DNA of 64,000 nucleotides from Flavicella sp964230805 (GTDB taxonomy: Bacteria > Bacteroidota > Bacteroidia > Flavobacteriales > Flavobacteriaceae), in contig CAXRIA010000002.1 of the NCBI GenBank assembly GCA_964230805.1, positions 76,490 to 140,489 on the forward strand, read 5' to 3'. Below, piece after piece: positions 8,924 through 16,676 of the stretch. The translations under genes and the position numbers were made by a program. Every line of letters starts with the position of its first letter. Within the stretch, counting starts at the first letter, position 1. The notes under the pieces were generated by a model. It searched no databases, had not been told where the DNA came from, and saw only the letters and a list, made by a program, of their open reading frames with translations.

Positions 8924-9493
8924 ATGAAATCGTTTTTCAAGACGCGTTACGCTATCATCCTCTGTATACTCCTCGCAAACTGTTCAAAGAATGACTTGCA
9001 AAGCAAACTCAATTTTCAATGCAATGAAAAAAACAAACTGGAAGCACTGAAAAAGTTGACAGATGTCAAAAACACGTTTTCCATAGAAATTCCCAAAAAT
9101 TGGAAAAGAGAATTTTATGTAAGCTCTGAAGAGTCGAGACTATATTTCGCAGACACCACCAGAGCCCTGAGCGACGCTTTTATTTTTGATATTGGATACT
9201 TACAAAAAACACAGCGCTCAGACAGCAGTTTTCTCTCAGAAATCAAAAAAGAGCTCGACACAGAACACAGGATTTTCCTTCAATCAGGAAGTTTCCTACG
9301 TGATGATGAAAAGAGCTATTTTTTTCTTACATCTTCCGTTGAATTTGGCTTAACAGCCCAGAATTTATGGATTTACATTCCTCGAAAGACCTTTTTTTAC
9401 CATGTGAAAATTGACGTTTATGGGAACGAAAACATGGAAACACGTTTTTGTGAAGCCTTGCAATTCTTCCATCGCATTTCTTTTCACAAATAA
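8924..9493 (+). CDS. Hypothetical lipoprotein
   Basis: A 189-residue protein of unrecognised family. The N-terminus has a charged start (MKSFFKTRYA), a hydrophobic stretch and the lipobox-like LLANC at residues 16-20; the Asn before Cys is unusual for a lipobox. The remainder, with NTFSIEIPKNWKREFYVSSEESRL, resembles the PsbP-like or DUF1795-type fold found in many Bacteroidota lipoproteins, where a short domain begins with an IPxxW-type motif. That resemblance is an inference. Nothing nearby suggests a partner. Confidence 0.75.
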   Translation: MKSFFKTRYAIILCILLANCSKNDLQSKLNFQCNEKNKLEALKKLTDVKNTFSIEIPKNWKREFYVSSEESRLYFADTTRALSDAFIFDIGYLQKTQRSDSSFLSEIKKELDTEHRIFLQSGSFLRDDEKSYFFLTSSVEFGLTAQNLWIYIPRKTFFYHVKIDVYGNENMETRFCEALQFFHRISFHK

Positions 9494-9525
9494 CACCATC
9501 GCGCCAACACTCTTCAGTCATCACT

Positions 9526-9693
9526 CTATTTGAAATTCACTTTTTTTTTAGGAATTTCTTTTTGCTCCCAATGAACACTCCGAGTCCTACCCGCATTCAC
9601 TTTCGCTTCCAAATTGAAAGATTTTGAATTTCTTTTGGTTGCTATTTTTTGCTTTTGCACCAATTTTTTAATGGTAAAACCCGCTTTTTTCAT
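9526..9693 (-). CDS. Small basic protein (55 aa), unknown function
   Basis: A 55-residue, lysine- and arginine-rich protein beginning MKKAGFTIKKLVQKQ. The frame is open further upstream, but a perfect minus-strand -7 box (TATATTTG, 9699-9706) lies just before the ATG at 9693 and rules out the longer form. No domain was recognised. The high charge would suit nucleic-acid or ribosome binding, but that is a guess. It is included because promoter placement and start agree; with so short a frame it could still be spurious. Confidence 0.5.
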   Translation of the reverse strand: MKKAGFTIKKLVQKQKIATKRNSKSFNLEAKVNAGRTRSVHWEQKEIPKKKVNFK

Positions 9694-9698
9694 AAGAG

Positions 9699-9706
9699 CA
9701 AATATA
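9699..9706 (-). promoter_or_regulatory. -7 box TATATTTG of the 55-aa gene
   Basis: Exact match to TAnnTTTG, ending 5 bases before the ATG, so the transcript would be leaderless or nearly so. Confidence 0.5.
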
Positions 9707-9806
9707 AAACATCTCTGTGTACCAATCGTTTTGTATGACAAAATAAAAGTGACTTGCATTTTTTTTACTATCTTTAATACATTCATAACGATAAAATGAA
9801 AGTCAT

Positions 9807-10253
9807 ATGAAAACAAACAAACTTATCCTCCAACACGCGCTAAAAATCTACCTAGGAATTGTTCTTTTCTTTTTCTTGGTGAAACTTCTGGGCTTGAGTC
9901 ATATCGTCGAATTGAGAATTTTCAATGCTCTTTTTGTAGTAATGGGTGTGAACGCTTGCATCAAAAAGAATGTTCTTGACAATCTAGACAACAAATACCT
10001 AACCAACTTATCTATTGGCTTTTCGGCCTCTGTTTTGGCAGTACTGGCCACCTCTTTCTCCCTTATTTTTTACACAATGTTCTTTGACGAAAGTGTCATT
10101 ACCTTTATGGAAAATAGCAGGTTTTGGGGCAACAACCTAACTTTAGGCACAGTCGTATTTGCGCTGCTTGCAGAAGGTATTGCTTCTTCTGTTATTTGTA
10201 CATTTATTGTCATGCAGTATTGGAAAAAATACAAATTGGAAAGTTTGGCTTAA
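9807..10253 (+). CDS. Four-helix integral membrane protein, unknown function
   Basis: A 148-residue protein with four hydrophobic segments at about 15-32, 40-55, 68-92 and 110-133. It has a cytosolic-looking basic tail (YWKKYKLESLA). The size and topology resemble small DUF4199-like Bacteroidota membrane proteins, but no motif is decisive. An upstream ATG at 9796 opens only a four-codon frame that overlaps this start. It ends at a bidirectional terminator facing the YeeE/YedE pair. Confidence 0.8.
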   Translation: MKTNKLILQHALKIYLGIVLFFFLVKLLGLSHIVELRIFNALFVVMGVNACIKKNVLDNLDNKYLTNLSIGFSASVLAVLATSFSLIFYTMFFDESVITFMENSRFWGNNLTLGTVVFALLAEGIASSVICTFIVMQYWKKYKLESLA

Positions 10254-10268
10254 CAACATACCCCTCAG

Positions 10269-10313
10269 TAAAAACCACTGATGAATCGAAAGATTTTTCG
10301 GTGGTTTTTTTTA
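10269..10313. terminator. Bidirectional terminator
   Basis: A 12-bp stem, AAAAACCACTGA with TCGGTGGTTTTT (one T-G pair), has an A run on one side and eight T on the other. It separates the convergent membrane-protein and YeeE/YedE genes. Confidence 0.85.
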
Positions 10314-10323
10314 GGTCTTGAAA

Positions 10324-10737
10324 TCAGTGCGGCAAGTATTTTTTAACCATCCCATATACCAAAGTACCGAGCACTGCACTTGCGATGATGGGTATAAAAA
10401 CAGTAATTCCATTCCCTATCAATGTGTACATAGGACCAGGACAAGCTCCGGAAAGTGCCCAACCCAATCCAAAAACAATTCCACCGAAAAGATAGCGCAA
10501 TGTCCCTTTCTGTAAAACCTTCTCTCTTAGAGAACCTCCTTCTAAAGTTTTGAAGTTGTATTTCTTCATAAAAAACAACAGCACCATTCCCAAACCTGTA
10601 GCGGTCATAATAATACCGTACATATGAAAAGACTGAAAACGAAACATTTCTTGAATGCGATACCATGAGATGGCCTCTGATTTTGTCATTACGATACCAA
10701 ACAGAATTCCAATAAATAAGTATTTCAACAATTTCAT
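10324..10737 (-). CDS. YeeE/YedE half-transporter, second subunit (DUF6691, PmpB-like)
   Basis: A 137-residue membrane protein with four hydrophobic segments and the conserved cysteine motif SGACPGPMYTLIG. In the fused protein TsuA, equivalent motifs line the thiosulfate path, with cysteines that make transient contact with sulfur. Here the transporter is split in two: this is the C-terminal-type half and the upstream gene is the other. The frame is open for 42 more codons upstream but would overlap the partner; the ATG at 10737 sits 2 nt after the partner's stop. Uptake of thiosulfate or another reduced sulfur compound is inferred from the family. Confidence 0.88.
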   Translation of the reverse strand: MKLLKYLFIGILFGIVMTKSEAISWYRIQEMFRFQSFHMYGIIMTATGLGMVLLFFMKKYNFKTLEGGSLREKVLQKGTLRYLFGGIVFGLGWALSGACPGPMYTLIGNGITVFIPIIASAVLGTLVYGMVKKYLPH

Positions 10738-10739
10738 CA

Positions 10740-11306
10740 CTAAAATATTAAAGGAAACAAAACATGTGTCATCAATAGACCCCCAATAAAAAAACCTATC
10801 ACCGCAATAAAAGAAGGCAATTGCAAATTCGAGAGCCCGGAAATGGCATGCCCAGAGGTGCAACCGTCAGCCCAACGTGTTCCAAAACCCACCAAGAAAC
10901 CTCCACCCATCATTAGAGCAAAACCTTTCCAAGACGAAAAATTTTCCCAAGAAAAAATACCGTTCGGCGCTAGCTGGCCGTCAAACACGATTCCTAAAGC
11001 ACCCAGATCATTAATGGTTTGTTGAGAAATCGCAATCGCATTGCCATCACTCAAATAATTGGTTGCCAAATAGCCCCCGACAATTGCACCACCCACAAAA
11101 ACCAAATTCCAAGCTTGCGCTTTCCAATCTCCTGCAAAAAAAGCAATTTTTTTCCCTGCACCACCGATCGTACAAACGGTCTTTAAGGTAGACGATACGC
11201 CAAAACGACCCCCTGACCACAGCAATAAAAACATGATCAAAGCAATCGAGATTCCTGAAGTATACCAATTCCATGGCTGACTCACAAATTCAATAATTTT
11301 TTCCAT
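10740..11306 (-). CDS. YeeE/YedE half-transporter, first subunit (PmpA-like)
   Basis: A 188-residue inner-membrane protein with about five hydrophobic segments. The conserved motif GFGTRWADGCTSGHAISGLSNL carries the cysteine seen in the TsuA/YeeE family, and LPSFIAVIGFFIGG follows. Together with the downstream 137-residue partner it makes a two-gene sulfur-compound importer, an arrangement known as PmpA/PmpB. No rhodanese, persulfide dioxygenase or SQR gene is adjacent, though these are common partners. The promoter carries an inverted repeat, so expression is probably regulated. Confidence 0.9.
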   Translation of the reverse strand: MEKIIEFVSQPWNWYTSGISIALIMFLLLWSGGRFGVSSTLKTVCTIGGAGKKIAFFAGDWKAQAWNLVFVGGAIVGGYLATNYLSDGNAIAISQQTINDLGALGIVFDGQLAPNGIFSWENFSSWKGFALMMGGGFLVGFGTRWADGCTSGHAISGLSNLQLPSFIAVIGFFIGGLLMTHVLFPLIF

Positions 11307-11309
11307 AAA

Positions 11310-11334
11310 TACATATTGATGTACAAATATACAT
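11310..11334 (-). promoter_or_regulatory. Promoter with overlapping TACAT/ATGTA inverted repeats upstream of the YeeE pair
   Basis: On the minus strand, -7 box TATATTTG (11324-11331) is flanked by three alternating half-sites, TACAT (11310-11314), ATGTA (11319-11323) and TACAT (11330-11334). They form two overlapping inverted repeats around the box. This would suit a dimeric repressor, perhaps of the ArsR type often linked to these transporters, but no regulator gene is nearby. Confidence 0.45.
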
Positions 11335-11416
11335 TGTTTCTTGAAACCCTCTCACAGAACAAACAAGGTTTGTTATCTTCTTCAAAAAACAATGAGTATC
11401 TCTACGGATAATTGGT

Positions 11417-11424
11417 TATTTTTG
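11417..11424 (+). promoter_or_regulatory. -7 box TATTTTTG upstream of the acyl-CoA reductase
   Basis: Exact TAnnTTTG match 17 nt before the ATG at 11442. No clear TTG was seen at the -33 position. Confidence 0.5.
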
Positions 11425-11441
11425 TAGCTTAAAATCGATCG

Positions 11442-12503
11442 ATGAACTTAAAAGAAAGACAACAAGCATTCATACAACTGGGCATATTTCTGAGCCAGTT
11501 CACCACCGCAGGAATTGAAAAAAAAGAAAACATCCCTCACAACGATCTTTTCTTCGAAGCTTTTGAAATGCAAATCAAACGAGCCAAAGAATACAACGGT
11601 TGGTTTACAGAAGAGAATGTCTTGTTTTCATTGGAAAGTTGGAGTTTATCCCTCACAACAAAGAACATCGAGCAATGGTGTTCTTCGTACAGCTTTCCTG
11701 ACAAGGTCACTGAAAAAAGAATCGCGGTCATCATGGCGGGAAACATTCCACTCGTGGGTTTTCACGATTTTCTTTGTGTTTTGCTTTCGGGACACGCCAT
11801 CGTAGCCAAACTGTCTTCCAACGATAAATATTTTCTTCCACTCATCGCGAAATACCTCGAATACCTTGCGCCCGAATTCAAAGGAAAAATTTCATTTATA
11901 GAAGAAAAACTAGAAAATTTTGATGCAGTGATTGCCACAGGCAGCAACAACACCGCTCGTTATTTTGATTATTATTTTGGAAAATACCCGCATATTATTC
12001 GTAAAAACAGAAACACTGTAGCCGTTTTGTCAGGAAAAGAAAGCTCTCAAGAATTGGAGGCCATGGTCGATGATGTGTTTCGATACTTTGGATTGGGCTG
12101 TCGAAGTATCTCAAAAATATTTATTCCCAAAGGCTATGATTTGAATTTAATTTTCAAAGCCGCCTACAAACACAAAGATATCATTGGTTATGAAAAATAT
12201 GCCAACAACTATGATTACAACAAAGCTGTTTATTTAATGAGCCTGTTTGAGATTTTAGAAAATGGTTTTCTCATGCTAAAAGAAGACCAACGTTATTCTT
12301 CTCCGATTTCTTCCTTGTTTTACGAATATTACGAAAACACAGACGCCCTAAAAGATAAATTAACACAAGATTTTGAACAAATTCAGTGCATTAGTTCCAA
12401 TCTAGATATTCCAAACGCCATTCCACTTGGAAAGACACAAACCCCACAATTATGGGATTATGCCGACGGTGTAGATTCTATGGATTTTTTGTTGAAAATT
12501 TAG
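11442..12503 (+). CDS. LuxC-like acyl-CoA / acyl-protein reductase
   Basis: A 353-residue member of the LuxC family of NADPH-dependent acyl reductases, related to aldehyde dehydrogenases. The nucleotide-binding part includes RIAVIMAGNIPLVGFHDF and VIATGSNNTARYFDYYF, and the likely catalytic cysteine is in YFGLGCRSISKIF. In luminous bacteria LuxC makes fatty aldehyde, but no luxD, luxE or luxAB is present here. In Bacteroidota this single gene is often found next to serC, as here, and its physiological substrate is not established. A link to serine metabolism is suggested only by neighbourhood. Confidence 0.85.
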   Translation: MNLKERQQAFIQLGIFLSQFTTAGIEKKENIPHNDLFFEAFEMQIKRAKEYNGWFTEENVLFSLESWSLSLTTKNIEQWCSSYSFPDKVTEKRIAVIMAGNIPLVGFHDFLCVLLSGHAIVAKLSSNDKYFLPLIAKYLEYLAPEFKGKISFIEEKLENFDAVIATGSNNTARYFDYYFGKYPHIIRKNRNTVAVLSGKESSQELEAMVDDVFRYFGLGCRSISKIFIPKGYDLNLIFKAAYKHKDIIGYEKYANNYDYNKAVYLMSLFEILENGFLMLKEDQRYSSPISSLFYEYYENTDALKDKLTQDFEQIQCISSNLDIPNAIPLGKTQTPQLWDYADGVDSMDFLLKI

Positions 12504-12597
12504 TTCACATTTTAGCACAAAAAACATGGTAGTTTGAAAAAAAAGTCTAAAATTTGCAATTCGTTTTTACCCCAATTATTGAAAGAAAACTTATCTC

Positions 12598-13659
12598 ATG
12601 AAAAAACATAATTTTAGTGCAGGACCCTCGATTCTTCCTCAGGAAGTTTTAAAAAAAGCAAGTGAAGCAATCGTAAATTTCAACGGATTGGATTTGTCTC
12701 TTATCGAGATTTCTCACCGTAGCAAAGAATTCATTGCAGTTATGGACAAAGCCCAAGCTTTGGTCAAAGAGTTGCTAGAATTACCGGAAGGTTATTCTGT
12801 CTTGTTTTTACAAGGAGGTGCGAGTACCGAATTTTTAATGGCACCCTACAACCTTCTGACTGTTGGAGGAAAAGCAGCTTACTTAGATACCGGATCTTGG
12901 AGCTCCAAAGCTATTAAGGAAGCGAAACTTTTTGGTGAAACTGTCGTTGTGGCTTCTTCGAAAGACAAGGGATACAACTACATCCCGAAAGGATACGAGG
13001 TACCATCTGATGCCGATTACATACACTTTACCTCAAACAATACCATATTTGGAACACAGTTAAACGAGTTTCCTGGTGGAGATGTATTGAAAGTGGTAGA
13101 CATGAGTTCGGACATTTTTTCTCGAAAAATAGATTTTAGCCAATTTGACGTGGTCTATGCTGGAGCTCAAAAAAATATGGGGCCTGCAGGAACTACCGTG
13201 GTGATTGTCAAAGACGCTGTACTTGGAAAATCTGGAAGACAAATCCCTTCCATGCTAGACTACAAGACGCATGCAGACAAAGACAGCATGTTCAACACGC
13301 CTCCAGTTTTTGCGATTTACGTATCTATGCTTACCTTGGAATGGTTAAAAGCCAAAGGTGGTGTTTCAGCCATCGAAAAAGAAAACAGAGAAAAAGCAGC
13401 TCTTTTGTACCAAGAAGTAGACAACAACCCTTCTTTCGTCGGTTTCGCTGCAAAAGAAGACCGTTCTATCATGAATGTAACTTTTAACTTGACAGACGAA
13501 TCTTTGAAAGAAAAATTTGACACCATTTGTCAAGAAGCAGGTATCAGTGCCTTAAACGGTCACCGATCAGTGGGCGGATACCGTGCGAGTATCTATAATG
13601 CCATGCCTATTGAGAGCGTGCAAGTATTGGTAAAAGCAATGCAAGATTTGAATAAATAA
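12598..13659 (+). CDS. serC: Phosphoserine aminotransferase
   Basis: A class V PLP-dependent aminotransferase (353 residues) converting 3-phosphohydroxypyruvate to phosphoserine, and also acting in pyridoxal phosphate synthesis. The start HNFSAGPSILPQEVL is diagnostic. The PLP lysine lies in YAGAQKNMGPAGTTVV, and phosphate-binding HRSVGGYRASIYNAM is near the C-terminus. It is followed by serA across 64 nt that hold a terminator-like hairpin, so the two may be expressed at different levels. serB is not in the window. Confidence 0.97.
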   Translation: MKKHNFSAGPSILPQEVLKKASEAIVNFNGLDLSLIEISHRSKEFIAVMDKAQALVKELLELPEGYSVLFLQGGASTEFLMAPYNLLTVGGKAAYLDTGSWSSKAIKEAKLFGETVVVASSKDKGYNYIPKGYEVPSDADYIHFTSNNTIFGTQLNEFPGGDVLKVVDMSSDIFSRKIDFSQFDVVYAGAQKNMGPAGTTVVIVKDAVLGKSGRQIPSMLDYKTHADKDSMFNTPPVFAIYVSMLTLEWLKAKGGVSAIEKENREKAALLYQEVDNNPSFVGFAAKEDRSIMNVTFNLTDESLKEKFDTICQEAGISALNGHRSVGGYRASIYNAMPIESVQVLVKAMQDLNK

Positions 13660-13672
13660 TGAAACCTATTTG

Positions 13673-13706
13673 AAACGACACTTTCCGAGTGTCGTTTTTA
13701 TTTTTT
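13673..13706 (+). terminator. Hairpin between serC and serA
   Basis: A perfect 9-bp stem (AAACGACAC / GTGTCGTTT) with a 7-nt loop is followed by a T-rich run. It lies inside a co-directional gene pair, so it may be a partial terminator or attenuator. Confidence 0.7.
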
Positions 13707-13723
13707 ATATAAATATCAGAAAA

Positions 13724-14674
13724 ATGAAAGTATTAGCAAACGATGGATTGGCACAAAGTGGTGTAAGCGCTTTAGAGGCTGCTGGATTTGAAGTCCTTTT
13801 AACAACTGTTGCTCAAGAGCAATTGGAAAACTTCATCAATGAAGAAAACATAGACGTAATTTTAGTACGAAGTGCCACAACCGTTCGTCAAGAATTGATC
13901 GACGCATGTCCTTCTATCAAAATTATTGGTCGTGGTGGTGTAGGAATGGATAATATTGACGTTCAATACGCGAGAGATAAAGGAGTGCATGTAATCAATA
14001 CGCCTGCAGCATCTTCTCATTCTGTTGCCGAATTGGTATTTGCTCATTTGTCAGGAATGGTGCGTTTCTTGCACGACTCAAACAGAAACATGCCTTTGGA
14101 AGGCGAGTCGAACTTCAAAGGTCTGAAAAAAGCCTACGCCGGTGGAATTGAGTTGAAAGGAAAAACATTGGGTGTTTTAGGTTTTGGCCGTATCGGTCAA
14201 GCAACTGCAGCGATTGCCCTTCGATTGGGTATGAACGTAGTCGCTTTTGACCCATTCATGGAGGCCGCAACAATTACACTCGATTTTATCGACGGACAAT
14301 CTGTAGACGTTACAGTAAAAACAACTTCCAAAGAAGAAGTGCTGAAACAAGCGGATTTCTTAACCTTGCACGTCCCTGCCCAAGACGAATACGTAATTGG
14401 CGCAAGCGAAATTGAATCAATGAAAGACGGCGCCTATATTGCCAACGCTGCTCGTGGTGGTGTTGTTGATGAAGTTGCACTAATTGCCGCACTCGACAGT
14501 GGCAAATTGGCAGGAGCTGCTTTGGATGTTTTTGAAACAGAACCAAAACCAGCTGTAAAAGTATTGATGAATCCGAAAGTTTCTGTAACGCCGCATATTG
14601 GTGCAGCAACGGGAGGAGCGCAAGACCGAATCGGAACCGAATTGGCATCGCAAATCATTGAATTGTTGAAATAA
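13724..14674 (+). CDS. serA: D-3-phosphoglycerate dehydrogenase
   Basis: A 316-residue D-2-hydroxyacid dehydrogenase making 3-phosphohydroxypyruvate, the first step of serine synthesis. The NAD-binding Rossmann motif is GVLGFGRIGQATA. The catalytic set is seen as Arg in NAARGGVVDEVAL, Glu in ALDVFETEP and His in TPHIGAATGGAQDR. It lacks the C-terminal ACT domain, so it is the short form without classical serine feedback control. The frame is open 18 codons upstream, but those would run through the hairpin, and MKVLANDGLAQSGV is the natural start. It converges on the TTL-like gene at a strong terminator. Confidence 0.93.
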   Translation: MKVLANDGLAQSGVSALEAAGFEVLLTTVAQEQLENFINEENIDVILVRSATTVRQELIDACPSIKIIGRGGVGMDNIDVQYARDKGVHVINTPAASSHSVAELVFAHLSGMVRFLHDSNRNMPLEGESNFKGLKKAYAGGIELKGKTLGVLGFGRIGQATAAIALRLGMNVVAFDPFMEAATITLDFIDGQSVDVTVKTTSKEEVLKQADFLTLHVPAQDEYVIGASEIESMKDGAYIANAARGGVVDEVALIAALDSGKLAGAALDVFETEPKPAVKVLMNPKVSVTPHIGAATGGAQDRIGTELASQIIELLK

Positions 14675-14694
14675 TTACATGATTTTATAGACTT

Positions 14695-14730
14695 AAAAAA
14701 CCACCTTTCGAAAAAAGGTGGTTTTTTTTT
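14695..14730. terminator. Strong bidirectional terminator
   Basis: A 14-bp stem, AAAAAACCACCTTT with AAAGGTGGTTTTTT, closes a 5-nt loop and extends into a T run. It sits between convergent serA and the TTL-like gene. Confidence 0.9.
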
Positions 14731-15728
14731 TACAAAATAATTGTGCGAACCGATAATTTCTTAAACTCATTTTTATTGCGATGTTTCAAACCAACAACCG
14801 ACAGCATTTCATCCAACATGGCATCCTTTAATAAGCTGTGAATTTCGTTTTTCGATTTCATCGAAGGCCCTTTATTAACCTCACAAATCACAGGATTTTT
14901 ATTTGAATCTAGCAAAACATCCACACCAAATATTTGAAAACACTGTGCCTTTTGAAGATGCTCGTATCGACCGAACTCATGATAACAAGCGTCTAATAGC
15001 GCAACTATTTTGGCCTCTAACAACTCAAAAAACGCTGTTTTCGACCCGTCCAAAGCCACTATCATATCTTGCATGAGTACAGGGAAACCGTCGGGAACTC
15101 CATTTTTTACATGAGTAACCATTCGTTCAAATAAATTTTCAGCATCACCAGGTAGTTTCCCATAAATACACAATCCTTCCTTGTACAGATAAGACACAAG
15201 TTTGTTTTCATGTAAGGTCAACAACACATATACACGAAAATTAAAAGAAGTTCCCTGATAACGCTGAAGATAGGTCATCAAAGGTTGTGCAATTTCAAAA
15301 TACTGCTTTTGTTCAAACACCTTCTCAACCGTCTCTACCAAAACAAGACCCAACCTGCGATGCTTGTTGCTTTTTAAAATGAAATGATTTCTAGCATCTT
15401 TTTTGAGTAGCTTAAGATCTTTGTCTTTTCTCAAAACAAACGTTTCTGGCATAATCGCTGCGGCTTTTTCCCTACCATAAGCGCGTACTAAATTTCGCCA
15501 AACACCGGCTCTATTTACCATGCAATCGGTACCGCTCACTACACCAATATACTTTCCTTTTGTCGCTTTGAGCGCTCCCAAGGCTACTTCGTTTGATTTT
15601 TTGGGTGATGGAAAAAAAACATCCCAATTTGAAGCATCTGAAGAAATTTCAATTGCATTCCTTTCAAAAAGATCCAAATAGCGTTGCGACAACTTTTTTT
15701 TACTCCAACAAATAATAGGTTTCAACAT
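14730..15728 (-). CDS. Tubulin-tyrosine-ligase-like ATP-grasp protein
   Basis: A 332-residue protein with the sequence layout of eukaryotic tubulin tyrosine ligases. It has MPETFVL near residue 93, the ATP lysine in HFILKSNKHRRLGLVLVE (Lys119), the RxYVL motif NFRVYVLLT (Arg165), YLYKEGLC (181-187), and the metal site Asp270 in FGVD with Glu283 and Asn285 in CEVNKGPSM. The 13- and 15-residue spacings match TTL Asp318, Glu331 and Asn333. TTL enzymes ligate an amino acid to a protein through an acyl-phosphate. Bacteria lack tubulin, so the substrate is unknown. The frame is open to an ATG at 15818, but a weak -7 box (15806-15813) lies inside that extension, so 15728 is preferred. Confidence 0.75.
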   Translation of the reverse strand: MLKPIICWSKKKLSQRYLDLFERNAIEISSDASNWDVFFPSPKKSNEVALGALKATKGKYIGVVSGTDCMVNRAGVWRNLVRAYGREKAAAIMPETFVLRKDKDLKLLKKDARNHFILKSNKHRRLGLVLVETVEKVFEQKQYFEIAQPLMTYLQRYQGTSFNFRVYVLLTLHENKLVSYLYKEGLCIYGKLPGDAENLFERMVTHVKNGVPDGFPVLMQDMIVALDGSKTAFFELLEAKIVALLDACYHEFGRYEHLQKAQCFQIFGVDVLLDSNKNPVICEVNKGPSMKSKNEIHSLLKDAMLDEMLSVVGLKHRNKNEFKKLSVRTIIL

Positions 15729-16001
15729 TGCGTTTTGGTTCGTTACCGCCCTACGAGTAGCCGGTTGTTTTTGTAGAACAACGTGTTTTTGTAGAATCTT
15801 CTCTTTAAAGATAAACATTCTAAATTCATTCTAGTATTTTTTGGACATTCCTACCCTTCTCCAACCGAAAATTGAGAACACATCGCATTAGTCATACCAA
15901 AACGTATGTGTCATTTTTTATATCTTGCACAGACGGAATCGTGTTTTTTATCATAAAAAAAAACACCACGACGCCAATCTCAAATTATTGTAATTTCATA
16001 C

Positions 16002-16634
16002 ATGGAGCATTTGACATTTCTTACGCAATTGAAGGCTATTGCAAAAGCACCGCTCGGCGGTTTGGACGCACAATTCAAACTCGCTCCGGCAACCCGGAAA
16101 ATCGTTAATATGAAGACCCCTAAAGACGCAAAAAAAGCCGCTGTTTTGGTTCTTTTTTATCCTGGCAAATACAACAAAACGAATACAGTACTCACACTGA
16201 GAGCCAAATACCAGGGGACCCATAGCGCTCAAGTGAGTTTTCCCGGTGGCAAAGTAGATAAGGACGACCAAAATCTAGAAGAAACAGCCTTTCGAGAATG
16301 TTATGAAGAAATCGGTGTTCCGACTGAAAAAATAAAACTCCTTAAAAAAATGACAGAAGTTTACATTCCACCGAGCAATTTTTTAGTCACTCCTTTTCTA
16401 GCCTACACCATCGAAAAACCCTCTTTTTCGTGCAACAAGGAAGTGGCTCAACTTATTGAAGTGCCGCTCAATGAAGTGCTCGATGACGATGCCATCCGTT
16501 TTGAAAGCAAAAATTTATCTGGAGCCACAAACGTAGAAATTCCTTATTTTAAATTTGACAATTTCAAAGTATGGGGAGCTACAGCCATGATTATCAGTGA
16601 AGTCAAAGAACTTTTAAAATCGCTTTCATTCTAA
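16002..16634 (+). CDS. Nudix hydrolase, CoA pyrophosphatase type
   Basis: A 210-residue Nudix enzyme. The Nudix box reads G-x5-E-x7-RECYEEIGV within GGKVDKDDQNLEETAFRECY. Just before it, TLRAKYQGTHSAQVSFPGGK matches the extended motif of the CoA/acyl-CoA pyrophosphatases (NudL, YeaB, NUDT7 type). Such enzymes cut CoA to phosphopantetheine and 3',5'-ADP. It is followed at 42 nt by a PlsC-like acyltransferase, so both may be in one lipid/CoA-related unit. Confidence 0.92.
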   Translation: MEHLTFLTQLKAIAKAPLGGLDAQFKLAPATRKIVNMKTPKDAKKAAVLVLFYPGKYNKTNTVLTLRAKYQGTHSAQVSFPGGKVDKDDQNLEETAFRECYEEIGVPTEKIKLLKKMTEVYIPPSNFLVTPFLAYTIEKPSFSCNKEVAQLIEVPLNEVLDDDAIRFESKNLSGATNVEIPYFKFDNFKVWGATAMIISEVKELLKSLSF

Positions 16635-16676
16635 ATAGTTTTTGTACATTTACTCCCTTAAAATCAACGTTTACGA

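Noticed and set aside
11442..12503. Luciferase (lux) operon.
   Set aside because: Only the LuxC-like reductase is present; luxA, B, D and E are absent and the neighbours are serine synthesis genes.
15941..15966. GTGTTTTTTA / AAAAAAACAC hairpin before the Nudix gene as a terminator.
   Set aside because: It lies in a divergent spacer where no upstream transcript should end, and consists mainly of A and T runs that pair by chance.
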